A stretch of DNA of 35,956 nt, taken from positions 1 to 35,956 of the IMG/VR virus record IMGVR_UViG_3300035698_024727, one strand, 5' to 3'. The position numbers and the translations under genes are program-made. A model generated the notes under the pieces. That model was not told the origin of the DNA. It saw only the letters and a program-made list of their open reading frames with translations, and searched no databases. The stretch is from a virus. Below are positions 1 to 9,200 of the stretch, piece by piece (position 1 is the first letter of the stretch; every line of letters begins with the position of its first letter).

Positions 1-1504
1 CAGCTATACCCATTCCCACTTCCCCATCATCAAGAGAGACAGTTGGACTAAATGCTGTTATTGGAGATGAAGAAAAACTCTTGCTTGAAGATGAAGAACT
101 GTTACTACTTGAAGATGAAGAGCTTGAACTATTGCTACTTGATGAAGAACTATTGCTACTTGATGAAGAACTATTGCTACTTGATGAAGATGAAGAACTA
201 TTACTACTCGATGAAGATGAAGAACTATAGCTACTTGACGAAGAACTATTACTACTTGATGAAGAACTATAGCTACTTGATGAAGAACTATAGCTACTTG
301 ATGAAGAACTATAGCTACTTGATGAAGATGAAGAACAACTAGAACTGGAAGTGCTAAATGAGCTAGAACTGCTGCTGGAACTAACTGAATGACTTGAAGA
401 AGATGAACTCATGCTGCTTGAAGATAAGGAGCTAGAAGAACTTCCAGTGGTCATTATCATTGTTCCTGATAAATTATCTTGCCCTCTAAATGTTCCAACA
501 TAATGACAAGCAAGCAAAACATCAGTCGCTTTAGTGACATTAATGTTGAGATTAAAATATCCAGTAACAGGATCTGAACTGCCCTTACCATAGATCGTTA
601 ATTCATCCACGGAAGAAGCGACAACTGTGCATTTTTTTCTTACAATTTCTCCTCTCCAGTCTTTAACAAACCCCCATATAGAACTCGATGAAATAATTTC
701 AATATCCAATTGAAGAGCTGCTTTACCGCCATAAGCACTTACTGAAGAGCTGCTTAAGCTTAAAGAACTAGAAGATAAGCTTAAGCTTAGAGAACTAGAA
801 GATGAGCTTAAGCTTAGAGAACTAGAAGATGAAGAAGATGAAAAGCTCAATGAAGAAGATGAAGAGCTTAAAGAGCTTGAACTGGATGAAGAGGAAAAAG
901 AAGAGGAAGATGAAGAGCTCAAAGAGTTTGAACTGGATGAAGATGATGAAGATGAAGCTTCTTCATAAGTTATATGCAACTCAGCCTTTTCTGAAGCACT
1001 ACTATAATCGTAAGTAGATGGATTGTAATAATGACCAAACGCAGAATTAACATCTTGGATAAGAATTTGAATAGCACTTCCAGAAGAAAATCCAACCCTA
1101 TTAACTATTTCCTGAATTACAACAGTCAGATCCGGTGAATCGTACTGAACACCATCTGTCCAAGTTCCCGCAGGATCCCAATTAACATACTCAGTAGTTT
1201 TATCAAGAGCTACCCACTCAGCCCCACTGGTCGGTGCTACTGCGTCATCTATATCATTTGCATAAATGCGAACATGAACTGTCTTGCTCTTTGTACTATT
1301 ACTGGTGAATTTAATATACGCATTAGATATTGTGTCCCCTTGACCTATTGTTACATTATTGAACCGTATAAAAGAATTCCCACCTTCATTAGCATATCTA
1401 TCTCCTAGAACTAGATTACCACCAGTATTTTCAAAGCTAGTACCATCAGGCTTCATAGTCCCGTCATCGGCATTTGCTGCTGGATAGAATATACCTGATC
1501 CCAT
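1..1504 (-). CDS. Modular poly-serine-linked structural protein, probably a tail fibre or tip appendage (3' end cut off)
   Basis: Translation runs from an ATG at 1504, overlapping the previous stop by one base (TAATG), to the window edge without a stop, giving about 501 residues. Residues 1-180 form a beta-rich domain ending in AELHITYEEA, which resembles DNRLRE/CBM96-type jelly-roll modules. A serine-rich linker follows at about 182-255. A second compact domain at about 256-355 contains DWRGEIVRKK and YFNLNINVTKATD. A second serine tract at about 356-480 has SSSSSYS and SSSSSNS repeats, and then sequence beginning PITAFSPTVSLDDGE. Its place at the end of the tail module suggests an exposed appendage with flexible linkers between binding domains. 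That role is inference; the domain order and the serine tracts are read directly. It could also be a decoration protein. Confidence 0.7.
   Translation of the reverse strand, partial: MGSGIFYPAANADDGTMKPDGTSFENTGGNLVLGDRYANEGGNSFIRFNNVTIGQGDTISNAYIKFTSNSTKSKTVHVRIYANDIDDAVAPTSGAEWVALDKTTEYVNWDPAGTWTDGVQYDSPDLTVVIQEIVNRVGFSSGSAIQILIQDVNSAFGHYYNPSTYDYSSASEKAELHITYEEASSSSSSSSSNSLSSSSSSSFSSSSSSSSLSSSSSSLSFSSSSSSSSLSLSSSSSSLSLSLSSSSLSLSSSSVSAYGGKAALQLDIEIISSSSIWGFVKDWRGEIVRKKCTVVASSVDELTIYGKGSSDPVTGYFNLNINVTKATDVLLACHYVGTFRGQDNLSGTMIMTTGSSSSSLSSSSMSSSSSSHSVSSSSSSSSFSTSSSSCSSSSSSSYSSSSSSYSSSSSSYSSSSSSNSSSSSSYSSSSSSSSNSSSSSSSSNSSSSSSNSSSSSSNSSSSSSSSSNSSSSSSKSFSSSPITAFSPTVSLDDGEVGMGIA
108..341 (-). 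repeat. Tandem 21/27-base repeats coding for Ser-rich linker
   Basis: About nine copies of an ACTAT(A/T)(G/A)CTACT-like core recur every 21 bases, or every 27 where an extra GAAGAT is present. On the coding (minus) strand each unit gives five or more serines with one Tyr or Asn. Unit lengths are multiples of three, so gain or loss of copies would keep the frame. No unique spacers lie between the units. Confidence 0.85.
751..831 (-). repeat. Three tandem 27-base repeats in the first poly-Ser linker
   Basis: Three adjacent 27-base copies, two identical and one with a few changes, each contain AGCTTAAGCTTAGAGAACTA on the plus strand. They code for a nine-residue unit rich in serine with alternating Leu-Ser. 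They lie in the first serine linker of the appendage protein. Confidence 0.85.
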
Positions 1505-1929
1505 TACTTAACTCCCATTTTCCACCCTGAAGTTGCCGTTCTTCCCATCCCCTCTTTTCCAAACGGGAATCTTCTAACAGTGATATCGCCAATTTTATAC
1601 TTCATTCCTTTTGCAGCGATAATCGTAATCCTATATGAAGTTACTTCTCCGCCTACGCAACCAAGCCCATACATATGACCAACTAAAGTACCTTGACTAT
1701 TAATGGGCTTACTTGCTCCAATAAAAAAATTATACTTATCATATCCTTCTAGCCGAATGATATCATTGCTACTAGGGAGAAAAAGATCCAAAGACTCAAG
1801 ACCTCGGCTAGGACACTTCAACCATCCAGGAGCTTGAAATGTTCCCCCTTCAAATTCTGTTCCATTTCCTAGCTGCACTGCGTATGTTGGTTTCGATTTG
1901 AAATTTACTATTCTATCTGTTAAATCCAT
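1504..1929 (-). CDS. Unknown structural protein, 141 aa
   Basis: The protein begins MDLTDRIVNFKSKPTYAVQL and ends GWKMGVK. It has no signal peptide or membrane segment and reads as a mixed beta protein rich in Gly and aromatic residues. A GGAG site lies eight bases before the ATG. The stop overlaps the ATG of the poly-serine protein by one base, so the two are probably translationally coupled. From its place in the distal tail cluster it is probably a small virion or appendage-attachment protein. I do not recognise the family. Confidence 0.6.
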   Translation of the reverse strand: MDLTDRIVNFKSKPTYAVQLGNGTEFEGGTFQAPGWLKCPSRGLESLDLFLPSSNDIIRLEGYDKYNFFIGASKPINSQGTLVGHMYGLGCVGGEVTSYRITIIAAKGMKYKIGDITVRRFPFGKEGMGRTATSGWKMGVK

Positions 1930-1956
1930 TAATCTATCTCCAGCTGATGATTAAAA

Positions 1957-2595
1957 TTATTGATATGTAACATAAATACAAAGCACGGGATTTGCGGAAA
2001 AAGAATTAGCCGTACTAGGAACAAGCAATCTCATATTCCAATAAACCATCTGCGGATTTGTTATAGGTCCAGTATCCAATGCAATACTATTAGACCCTCC
2101 AGAGCCAGCGAGGGGAGTTCCAGACCAACTATCTCCAGGAACTGCCTGAGTTGTAGACACGGCCCTTATCATTGAATTCGCAGGAGTTCCATTTCCGAGG
2201 ACTTCAAGGGTGTATGTAGAAAGAGAAGTAGAATCCCACGCTTGAAGAACAGGAGCCGTATTTGATGTTCCATCAACATAAGCCCCATATACATATTGAT
2301 AATTTCCTCCTGAACCGTCATCCGCATTAGATCCAGCAAGATAAATTCTCTTCCACACACTCGCCTCATACTTGCTCACGCAATGCTTTGGAACCTCAAC
2401 ACTTCCAGATTCAGGAATTTTAAATACTTCCTTCGTGGAGTTAGCATCCCCATCATAAACTGAGGATGCTAAAAAAGCAATTTTATCATTGATGGGGTCA
2501 AGTGGTTTCCAATTATCATCGCCACTTGACCCGCCATCATTCTGAACATGGTTTCTTGAATTATTATATAGAATTGTTATTACAGGAGCTGTCAT
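1957..2595 (-). CDS. Unknown tail-region structural protein, 212 aa
   Basis: It begins MTAPVITILYNNSRNHVQND and ends NPVLCIYVTYQ. The protein is rich in Ser, Thr, Gly and Asn, lacks membrane segments and is probably mostly beta strand, with a repeated GSGG-type loop composition (DDGSGGNYQYVYG, AGSGGSNSIALD). A GAGGAAG ribosome site precedes the ATG by six bases. It sits between two other structural-looking genes of the distal tail block. The composition fits an exposed virion protein, but no family is recognised. Confidence 0.6.
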   Translation of the reverse strand: MTAPVITILYNNSRNHVQNDGGSSGDDNWKPLDPINDKIAFLASSVYDGDANSTKEVFKIPESGSVEVPKHCVSKYEASVWKRIYLAGSNADDGSGGNYQYVYGAYVDGTSNTAPVLQAWDSTSLSTYTLEVLGNGTPANSMIRAVSTTQAVPGDSWSGTPLAGSGGSNSIALDTGPITNPQMVYWNMRLLVPSTANSFSANPVLCIYVTYQ

Positions 2596-2613
2596 GATTT
2601 CTTCCTCTAACGA

Positions 2614-3597
2614 TTAAGCGCCTTCTGTATAGAGCTTAAATTTCACAGTATTTGAAGTCTTTGCAGAGGTGCTTGCAGGAACAATTTCTTTAATCCATAT
2701 TCCTGCTGAACTGTGAACAGTTGTAAACGTAACAGTTTCACCTGTCTGCCATGTTCCACCCCACCCTGCAGAACTAAGAACAAAGTAATAAGCTCCACCT
2801 CCCGCACTTGCATTAACGGGAGAGAAATTAGAAGCTGTAGATCCAGTTCCAACTGAACCTGTATTTGCTCCAGAAACTATGAACGTAGTGGCCGCAGTAA
2901 ATGTAATCGTCCAATCATCACTAACTGTACCAATGTTATTCATTGCTACTGGATAAGTAACTTCATCATACGTACCGGAAGCCGTAGTTTCTGCCCAATC
3001 ACTTGTGGAAGTAATAAGACTTCCAAGATCAATCACTCCTGAAACAAGCGAATTCTGACCAGAAGGATATGTACTCCGAACACTTGATGTTGTAACAATC
3101 GTGGCAGTATTACCAAGCCAAGTTACGCCGCCTGATCCTGCAATGGTTAAGAACTCTTCACCGCCGCTGTTATCTGTAATCCTAATCATGGAACCATTGT
3201 AAATTCCATTATTGATATCAAAGATTGCATCAAAGGTAGTGGCGTCTGTAGAAACTGCACCATCAAGATATCCTGTGCCCATCCACTCTGTATAATCATC
3301 AGCTTCTGCCTGTGTGTCAATATCCGTTCCTGCCTTCAAACGAAAATAATCACCGCCTGTTGATTTGGATGAAATCCATAGTCTGCTGTTAGCTGCGGTT
3401 TCATTTAAAGCATTCTTATTTCTGAAAAAGAATTTTCTATACTTCGTCACCCCTGCGGTCCTGTCTGCCTGCGAAACATTGGAAAACATGTTGTTGAGTA
3501 CATTGCTCGACACCTGAGTATAACTCTGTCTTCCTCCGTTAGCTTCAGCATCACTAATTGTGACACTCTTCATTAACAAAAGATCAGTTCCTTCCAC
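2614..3597 (-). CDS. Unknown phage structural protein, 327 aa
   Basis: I chose the GTG at 3597 because AGGAGG lies eight bases before it; a GTG three codons earlier abuts the ribosome site and is less likely. The N-terminal part includes VLNNMFSNVSQADRTAGVTK followed by YRKFFFRNKN, then a Gly/Thr-rich beta domain. After about residue 200 comes a second beta-sandwich-like segment with TISFTAATTF-like composition and a GAGYYFVLSSAGWGGTWQ-like stretch. There are no catalytic motifs or membrane segments. It lies in the distal tail cluster, so a baseplate or appendage role is likely by context only. Confidence 0.6.
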   Translation of the reverse strand: MEGTDLLLMKSVTISDAEANGGRQSYTQVSSNVLNNMFSNVSQADRTAGVTKYRKFFFRNKNALNETAANSRLWISSKSTGGDYFRLKAGTDIDTQAEADDYTEWMGTGYLDGAVSTDATTFDAIFDINNGIYNGSMIRITDNSGGEEFLTIAGSGGVTWLGNTATIVTTSSVRSTYPSGQNSLVSGVIDLGSLITSTSDWAETTASGTYDEVTYPVAMNNIGTVSDDWTITFTAATTFIVSGANTGSVGTGSTASNFSPVNASAGGGAYYFVLSSAGWGGTWQTGETVTFTTVHSSAGIWIKEIVPASTSAKTSNTVKFKLYTEGA

Positions 3598-3677
3598 GAT
3601 AAACACCTCCTAAGTTATTTCAGTTAATACCCCAAATGCTTTTAATTTACTAATTGCTCTACCAACAAATATATTAA

Positions 3678-4100
3678 TTAAGCTTCTTCACCGACCAGTT
3701 TATACTCAACAACATTTCTGCCATATGTTTGAACATAATCAAGGATGACGATCTTGTACGTTGGAATATAAAGGTACACCAATTCTGAATCAATCGTTTC
3801 ACTTCCCAAATCTTCAAACACCACTCTTGACTGCGTACTCTTTTCTGCAATGGGAATATAATCAACAAAATCAATTATCTTCCTCAAAGCGACTCGCTTC
3901 TTTATTTCTTCAATTTGTGTCTGTGTTAGCCCGGATATTTCAATGCTGAGTTTTGTTCCATTGACATCAACATCGACAATGCCTCCGCTTATAGCTCTCT
4001 TAAAAGACCCGAGCTTAATAAAGGTGTGGCTATACGTTTCAGGATTCACATCTAAAGTTAGATCTGCAATCATTATATTTGATAGGTATGCGCCTGACAT
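3678..4100 (-). CDS. Small tail protein (distal tail or hub-like), 140 aa
   Basis: It begins MSGAYLSNIMIADLTLDVNP and contains GSFKRAISGGIVDVDVNGTK followed by LSIEISGLTQTQIEEIKKR. The pattern of a short beta domain with an ISGG turn and a following SGL helix start is reminiscent of small distal-tail (Dit-like) proteins, but this is a loose resemblance. AAGGAG precedes the chosen ATG by ten bases. An ATG five bases earlier opens a frame that closes at once. The gene follows a GIY-YIG homing endonuclease gene, and its ribosome site repeats the one in front of that endonuclease. No membrane segment is visible. Confidence 0.5.
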   Translation of the reverse strand: MSGAYLSNIMIADLTLDVNPETYSHTFIKLGSFKRAISGGIVDVDVNGTKLSIEISGLTQTQIEEIKKRVALRKIIDFVDYIPIAEKSTQSRVVFEDLGSETIDSELVYLYIPTYKIVILDYVQTYGRNVVEYKLVGEEA

Positions 4101-4105
4101 GACAT

Positions 4106-4116
4106 TGAATCTCCTT
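4106..4116. repeat. 11-base direct repeat, left copy, at the homing endonuclease boundary
   Basis: TGAATCTCCTT here is identical to bases 4985-4995. The two copies bracket the GIY-YIG gene. On the minus strand it is AAGGAGATTCA, the ribosome site of the following tail gene. Confidence 0.7.
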
Positions 4117-4118
4117 AC

Positions 4119-4982
4119 TTATTTTCTCATTTGACTATAAACTTTTTCCATCTTATCTCTAAAATCAGGATTCTTCCACCTTTCTTGCATATTCTTTCTT
4201 TGCTTTTCTTTATATTCAGGCAAACTAATTGCTGCCTTTCTTTTTTCCATAATTTCTTTTCTTTTTTCTTTATCCTTCCACATATTTTTTGATTTTATAG
4301 AAATATTTTTTCTTCTCGTATCGGTATAGCTTTTTTTTCTAGATTCTAAAGTTTTGCTTCTCCATTCTTTATCTTTCCACAATTCTTTAATTCGCGCTGA
4401 ATGCTCTTTTTTTCTATCGACATTCCATGCTTTTTTTGATCTATCAGAAATTCTTTTTAATTCTTCTGGGTCAGAAAGCCTTATCTCCCATGTCTTTTTT
4501 ACATTCTCTTTATGCTTTTCACTTTTAAGATATGGAAGAGTCCCCAAATTATATCCAGAACTAGGATCACTCCACGCTTTTTTTAATCCAAGACTTTTCT
4601 TTTTTTGAATTTCTCTACTAAAAGCCATCTCTTGTTCGCCATTCGTTAAGTTCGTTAATGAACCTGTTTTTAAATCTATTCGTCCCACGGCTTTAATTAG
4701 CTTACTTTCAAGCTTAAATGCGGATACTTGATCCATATTAACTTTAATTTTCTTAACAATAGGTTCTTTGCCTGATTTTCTAATTGCATTAATTTTTTTC
4801 TCAAATAAAAAAGATGGAATACTTGCATGTTCAAGATGTCTTTTCCACCGTCTTCCACATCCTTTCCCAATATAAATAAGTTCAAACTTAACTTTTATCC
4901 TCCCTTTATTTCCAAACTTATATTCATATTTTCCAGGCTTTCTTGGGTCCATATATGCGTAAACGTAATGTTTATTTTTCAT
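4119..4982 (-). CDS. GIY-YIG homing endonuclease, free-standing, 287 aa
   Basis: I start at MKNKHYVYAYMDP because AAGGAG lies just upstream; an 18-residue longer reading lacks this support. The GIY-YIG domain spans about residues 1-120: YVYAYMD, then FELIYIGKGCGRRWKRH carrying the Y-I-G and the Arg, and a later Glu in ESKLIKAVGRIDLKTG with SLTNLTNGE. Residues 130-287 hold several short basic helices built on W-K-(D/N)-x-(E/D)-x-R, resembling NUMOD3-type DNA-binding repeats. It would cut a homing site in an allele lacking the insertion. It sits between two tail genes, is AT- and Lys-rich unlike its neighbours, and is flanked by an 11-base repeat, all signs of a mobile gene. Confidence 0.88.
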   Translation of the reverse strand: MKNKHYVYAYMDPRKPGKYEYKFGNKGRIKVKFELIYIGKGCGRRWKRHLEHASIPSFLFEKKINAIRKSGKEPIVKKIKVNMDQVSAFKLESKLIKAVGRIDLKTGSLTNLTNGEQEMAFSREIQKKKSLGLKKAWSDPSSGYNLGTLPYLKSEKHKENVKKTWEIRLSDPEELKRISDRSKKAWNVDRKKEHSARIKELWKDKEWRSKTLESRKKSYTDTRRKNISIKSKNMWKDKEKRKEIMEKRKAAISLPEYKEKQRKNMQERWKNPDFRDKMEKVYSQMRK

Positions 4983-4984
4983 AA

Positions 4985-4995
4985 TGAATCTCCTT
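4985..4995. repeat. 11-base direct repeat, right copy, and ribosome site of the GIY-YIG gene
   Basis: This copy is identical to 4106-4116. On the minus strand it supplies the AAGGAG in front of the endonuclease ATG at 4982. The interval between the copies holds the whole endonuclease gene. Confidence 0.7.
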
Positions 4996-5007
4996 TGCAG
5001 ATTCCCT

Positions 5008-5085
5008 TTAAAAAAAACTTGTAGCAGAGGAGTCAAAGGAATCTCCCTTTTCGGTGATCAACCTAGCTACAAGAAGTTCTGACAT
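5008..5085 (-). CDS. Short ORF before the GIY-YIG gene, 25 aa; possible severed gene start
   Basis: An ATG at 5085 preceded by AGAGGAAGAT opens MSELLVARLITEKGDSFDSS and ends ATSFF before a TAA. It occupies most of the space between the tail-tube-like gene and the endonuclease. The ribosome site is good, but 25 residues is too short to judge. It may be a real small peptide, a leader, or the 5' remnant of a gene displaced by the mobile element. It does not clearly match the start of the following tail gene (MSGAYLSN). Confidence 0.35.
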   Translation of the reverse strand: MSELLVARLITEKGDSFDSSATSFF

Positions 5086-5093
5086 ATCTTCCT

Positions 5094-6263
5094 CTAGTTT
5101 TGAATCAATATAAAAAACGTATCAGGGCCATATGAAAAGAATGGCACTGAATCAATAATAAAATCATTGTCTCTTAAAATATGGAGCATTGTTCCATATC
5201 TTGCATTGTTAAAGGCAAACACATATGCTTTGCTAAACTGTCTCGAATCACACATGGTTATTGAAACATTCTTAAAATCGTTGCCAATATATGAATTATA
5301 TGCTTCCAGGCTTTCCTCAACTAAGCTGAATTGTCCATACGCTGAAAAAGATCCAACAAAAAAAGACCCCATTGTTGAGTCAAGAAATTTTCCTGGACCA
5401 GGATTCAAGGTGTTTGACACTTGAAAATATAACTTCTCCACATCTAACCATTGATTCATGCAATAGCAGTTAATATCATTAAACGATACAAGTGATCCGT
5501 TATCCGTAGCTACTGATTGAGACGACAAGGTTATGACATCTGTATTAATGCCTGACATTTCAAATGAAGAAGTGATATCATTCTGTCCCGGCTGAGCATT
5601 AAACACATAATCCGAGAACAAAGTGCCGTTAAATTTAAAGAGATCACCTTCTCGCTCTATCATGGTCGTTAAGCTTTCGGAGAGAGAGTAGCAATACCCG
5701 TCTCGGTACCGATAAATAATATCTATCGAATTGCCTCCGCTAGCAATTACCCCATACACTAGGTCCTGCGCTACGTGCGGAGCGGCTGTAGTGCCTTCTG
5801 AGGCCCTCGTAGATGCTGTTGCCCCGCCACTACTGATTGTAGTTACGGCTATATATTCTCCACCAACAATAATACCGTTAACATTATCAAACTCACCCGA
5901 CTTGTATTCCGTTATGGTAAATGTTTCAGAAGTGGCGTCAAGATCGCCTGCCAACATGCCCGTAACGATATTCCAATGTTCAGAACTTTTTGCAAATGCA
6001 TATCCATCAATGTTGACCTTCTTGCCAACAAGAACTTCATACAGAGTGTTCCATCCTAAATTATCATATGTGAGTTCCAAAGCTATTCTTCCTGCTGAAG
6101 ACTTCACTCCTGCATATCTGCTTTTAGGCGTAGGTTGATTAAACTCTCTAAGCTTACTATAATTAACATTTGTTATCACATCATCAGATAACAAGTCAAC
6201 TGTAAAATCTTGAGTTGTTGCATCCACTCCAAACAAAGGTTCTTTTGCGAAAGTAAAATACAT
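5094..6263 (-). CDS. Second tail-tube-fold protein, downstream of the tape measure, 389 aa
   Basis: The start overlaps the tape-measure stop (TAATG). The protein shares a pattern with the tail tube at 13739-15721: RYAGVKSSAGRIALEL here against RITGVESAGGPTEVEV there, each followed by an aromatic helix (LGWNTLYEVLVG against RGFETWFKHALG). Later, GSFSAYGQFS with VSITM matches GSVNVEFDDL with VSMVF, and IIDSVPFFSYGPD matches IILTDFPYIALYDD. The central MIEREGDLFKFNGTLFSDYV followed by a PGQNDITSSFEMSG run is a classic tail-tube hairpin pattern. I infer a tail-tube fold at the distal tail, perhaps a tube-to-tip adaptor or a distal tail protein. No membrane segments or enzymatic motifs are visible. 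Confidence 0.65.
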   Translation of the reverse strand: MYFTFAKEPLFGVDATTQDFTVDLLSDDVITNVNYSKLREFNQPTPKSRYAGVKSSAGRIALELTYDNLGWNTLYEVLVGKKVNIDGYAFAKSSEHWNIVTGMLAGDLDATSETFTITEYKSGEFDNVNGIIVGGEYIAVTTISSGGATASTRASEGTTAAPHVAQDLVYGVIASGGNSIDIIYRYRDGYCYSLSESLTTMIEREGDLFKFNGTLFSDYVFNAQPGQNDITSSFEMSGINTDVITLSSQSVATDNGSLVSFNDINCYCMNQWLDVEKLYFQVSNTLNPGPGKFLDSTMGSFFVGSFSAYGQFSLVEESLEAYNSYIGNDFKNVSITMCDSRQFSKAYVFAFNNARYGTMLHILRDNDFIIDSVPFFSYGPDTFFILIQN

Positions 6264-9200
6264 TAATTCAACCTTGTAAGTCTTTCTTGTTCAAGTTCTT
6301 CTCGCAATCCGCGAAGCACAGAAGCTTGCCCTGTGACAGGAAATTCTTTCCTGCGACCTTCCTTCTCAACAACAATAGTTATGGACCCGTAATTTGCGCC
6401 TTCTTCAGAAGCCGGTGTCTCCACTACAGATCCTGCAGTTGTTGCGACAGGAGCTTCAACATCTCCACCACTTTGAAAAGTCTGAGCTCCTTGGTTAGAT
6501 GATCTTTCATAAGCATCCATGCCCTTTTTAGAAATAACATATGATCCAACTGGAAGGTAAGTTGATATCTTGTCAACTCCTCGCCTTCCATTAAATGTAG
6601 AAACCATTTCAGGGATTGCAGAAGTAGTACCTCCAGCATTAAGTCTATTAAGGGCCGCCATGTTATTTTGAGCAATGTTTGGAGGTATATAACCTTCTCC
6701 GTGAGAAACTCTAGCAGGAACAAAGCCTCCTTGCGCTAGACCTATCGCTCCTCCTTGATATACTTTTTTAGGAATTTTATCTCCAGTAACTTTGACTTTA
6801 ATATTTAGAGTGTGAGGCTGATTTGTCAGAGCATCAATTACTTTTTTAAGTTCATCTGCTTTTGCTTTTGCTTCTTCAAGAGATGAATAAGTTAAATTAA
6901 TTCCAGTTCCTGCAGCAGTCTGTAATTCAGCAATGGAAGCTTTCGCTGCTACAAGAATCGTATCAAGATTTCTTATTTGTTCAGAAATCCTAGTTCCAAG
7001 AGTTCCGGCAGTGTTTGCAATTTTCGCATCAACATCATCAAATTTTATTTTAAGTCCATCAATAGTTTTCTTATACGCTGTATCTAATCGATCTAACCTT
7101 CTTTGCTCGCCAGTCGTATATTTATCTTTGTCTGCTGCTGCTGCTGCAATCTTTGCTTTTTCTTTATTGTATCTATCTTCAACTGCTTTTTCAATTCCTT
7201 CATATGCTGTTCTTTCTTTTTGCATTTTCGCCAAAGCTTGTTCAGTAAGCTTCACTTTATCTCCCGCTGTAGTTTTAGCCTCTTTTGCTTTTGCAAGATC
7301 AGCAGCAGCAGAAGCATTTGCAGCAGAAGCAGCGGCTTCATGAATGCCTTTTAGCTTCTCAATTTCTACAATCTCATCCTTAATGGAATTTACAACATCT
7401 CTTTTGGCCTTTTCTAACTCATATCCTGTCTTTTTTCCTGCATCTCTAAGCCTGTTCAACTTATCCATAAACAACTGAGTTTTCTTTTCAGCAAGACTAA
7501 GTTGCTTTGCGGCTCCCGTAACACTAATATTTATTTTAACATCCTGCAGACCCAACAATTTTATTCGTAAAGAATTGACATATGTCTCAAGTTCTCTAAT
7601 GGCTCCTGAACCTTCCGTGTTGAGTTTCTTTATTTCTTGCAACAGCTTATTAAATCTAGCTGGATCAGCCGCTCTATTAAACGAATAAAGCCTGGAAGTT
7701 AATGATTTTACATCTTCTGAAAATTTGGTTATTGATTTTGATCTATTCGCACGTTCCATCGTAGCTGCTACTCTAGCCACAGTTATACTCATTGCTTGAG
7801 TAGCTTTGCCGTTTTCGTCAATAGGCCCTTTTGCTTCTTTAAGGGCTTCTGAATATTCTTTATAACTTTTTATACTATCTAATATGGCAGCTTTATTCTT
7901 TTTATAAAGCTGTTCATTTTTTTCAATTGATTTTACTAATCTATCTCTCGTTTTTACTAATTTTCCAACTGCTACCATTTCTTCTTTTATTTGATCTGTT
8001 ATTTCATACTGCTCTTTTTTGAGCTCCTTCATTCTTGCAATAACTTCTCCAAGAGTTAAAGTAAGTTCTTCGTGCCTTTTCATTTTATCTTCAATTGATT
8101 GAGAAACTACTTTGATAGCATTTCCAGCAACGATTTCAGAAGTGACTAATGCATCTAATTCTAACTTCATTTTGCGTATCGCTTCAGCCCTTCTTAATAA
8201 AGCAGGAATTGATTTTTCAGCAGCATCTTTAAATTTAATCAACTGTTTAATTAAATCTCTAGGAAGATTCGGTGTCTTAAGGGCTGCCGTTAAACGCTCA
8301 ACACTCTCTCTTGCTCTCCCTAGCTGATTATTAATCTCTATTGTTTCTTTTTCTATATAGTTTGCTGTTCCGCCAAAAGCAATTTGCGAAGCTTCCATTG
8401 CTTCTTTCATTTTATTCCATGCTTCTGTTAGACTTAAAGAAGAAACCACCTTTTCCCATAAAGTGGTTTCTTTAACTATATCCTTCATTTGTTCTCTCAT
8501 TAATTGAAATTCCGCTCTTAAAAGCTGAACCTTTTTGGCCTTTAAAGCCTCCTCCTGAATTACTTGATATTCTTTTAACCTCAAACTAAGCTTTTCTATT
8601 GTTTCTGTGAAATCACTCGTTTCCGATATGGTGATCGCCAATACATTAGAAACATCAAGAAGACTGTTTTGCCAACCATCAGAAGATTCACTAGCGGCAT
8701 CAATTTCTTCTCGTAACTTTTTAAAAGCTTCCGTTGATTGTTTAATTGCTACCATTTCGCCTTTTAAGGTTTTAATTTGATCACGAAGTCGCTCTTCCCA
8801 TTTAGTCATATATGTTATTAACGAAATGATTGCAATGAATATTCCTGCAAAAGCAATTGATTTTAAGACTCCGCTTAAAGCCATGAAAGCATTTTTCAGG
8901 CCATTAACTACAGATCCTGCTTTACTCATAATGGGGATTGATTTTCCAATAGAAGCATTTGCTGCCTCTTGAGAAACTTGTCCTGCTTTAAAGGCAGTTG
9001 TCACTTCCCCCATATTAGTTTTTAGCTTACCATAAGCTTTTCCTAATTTCCCTGTTTTTTCTTCAACCTCTAAGGTTTGCCTTCCAAAATCAGCAACAGA
9101 GGAACCCATCCTAGAAAAAACATTTATAATCCAACTCGCAACAGCTCCTAAGTTCCTGAAGGCTAATCCTAATGCAATAATTCCACCGCCAGAGCCTACA

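Noticed and set aside
108-341. Repeat array as a possible CRISPR
   Set aside because: Units are contiguous, have no unique spacers and code in frame for serine-rich peptide.
52-342. Open plus-strand frames with repeated Met-Lys-Asn-Tyr units over the left-end repeats
   Set aside because: They are the antisense of the poly-serine linker. The minus frame has recognisable domains on both sides and no stops for 500 codons, and the plus frame has no ribosome site logic with neighbours.
829-1017. Plus-strand Lys/Ser-rich open frame
   Set aside because: It is the antisense of the first serine linker and produces only low-complexity residues.
6933-7343. Plus-strand frame rich in Ala/Ser/Phe inside the tape measure gene
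   Set aside because: It is an antisense shadow of helical coiled-coil sequence in a very well supported 2089-residue gene.
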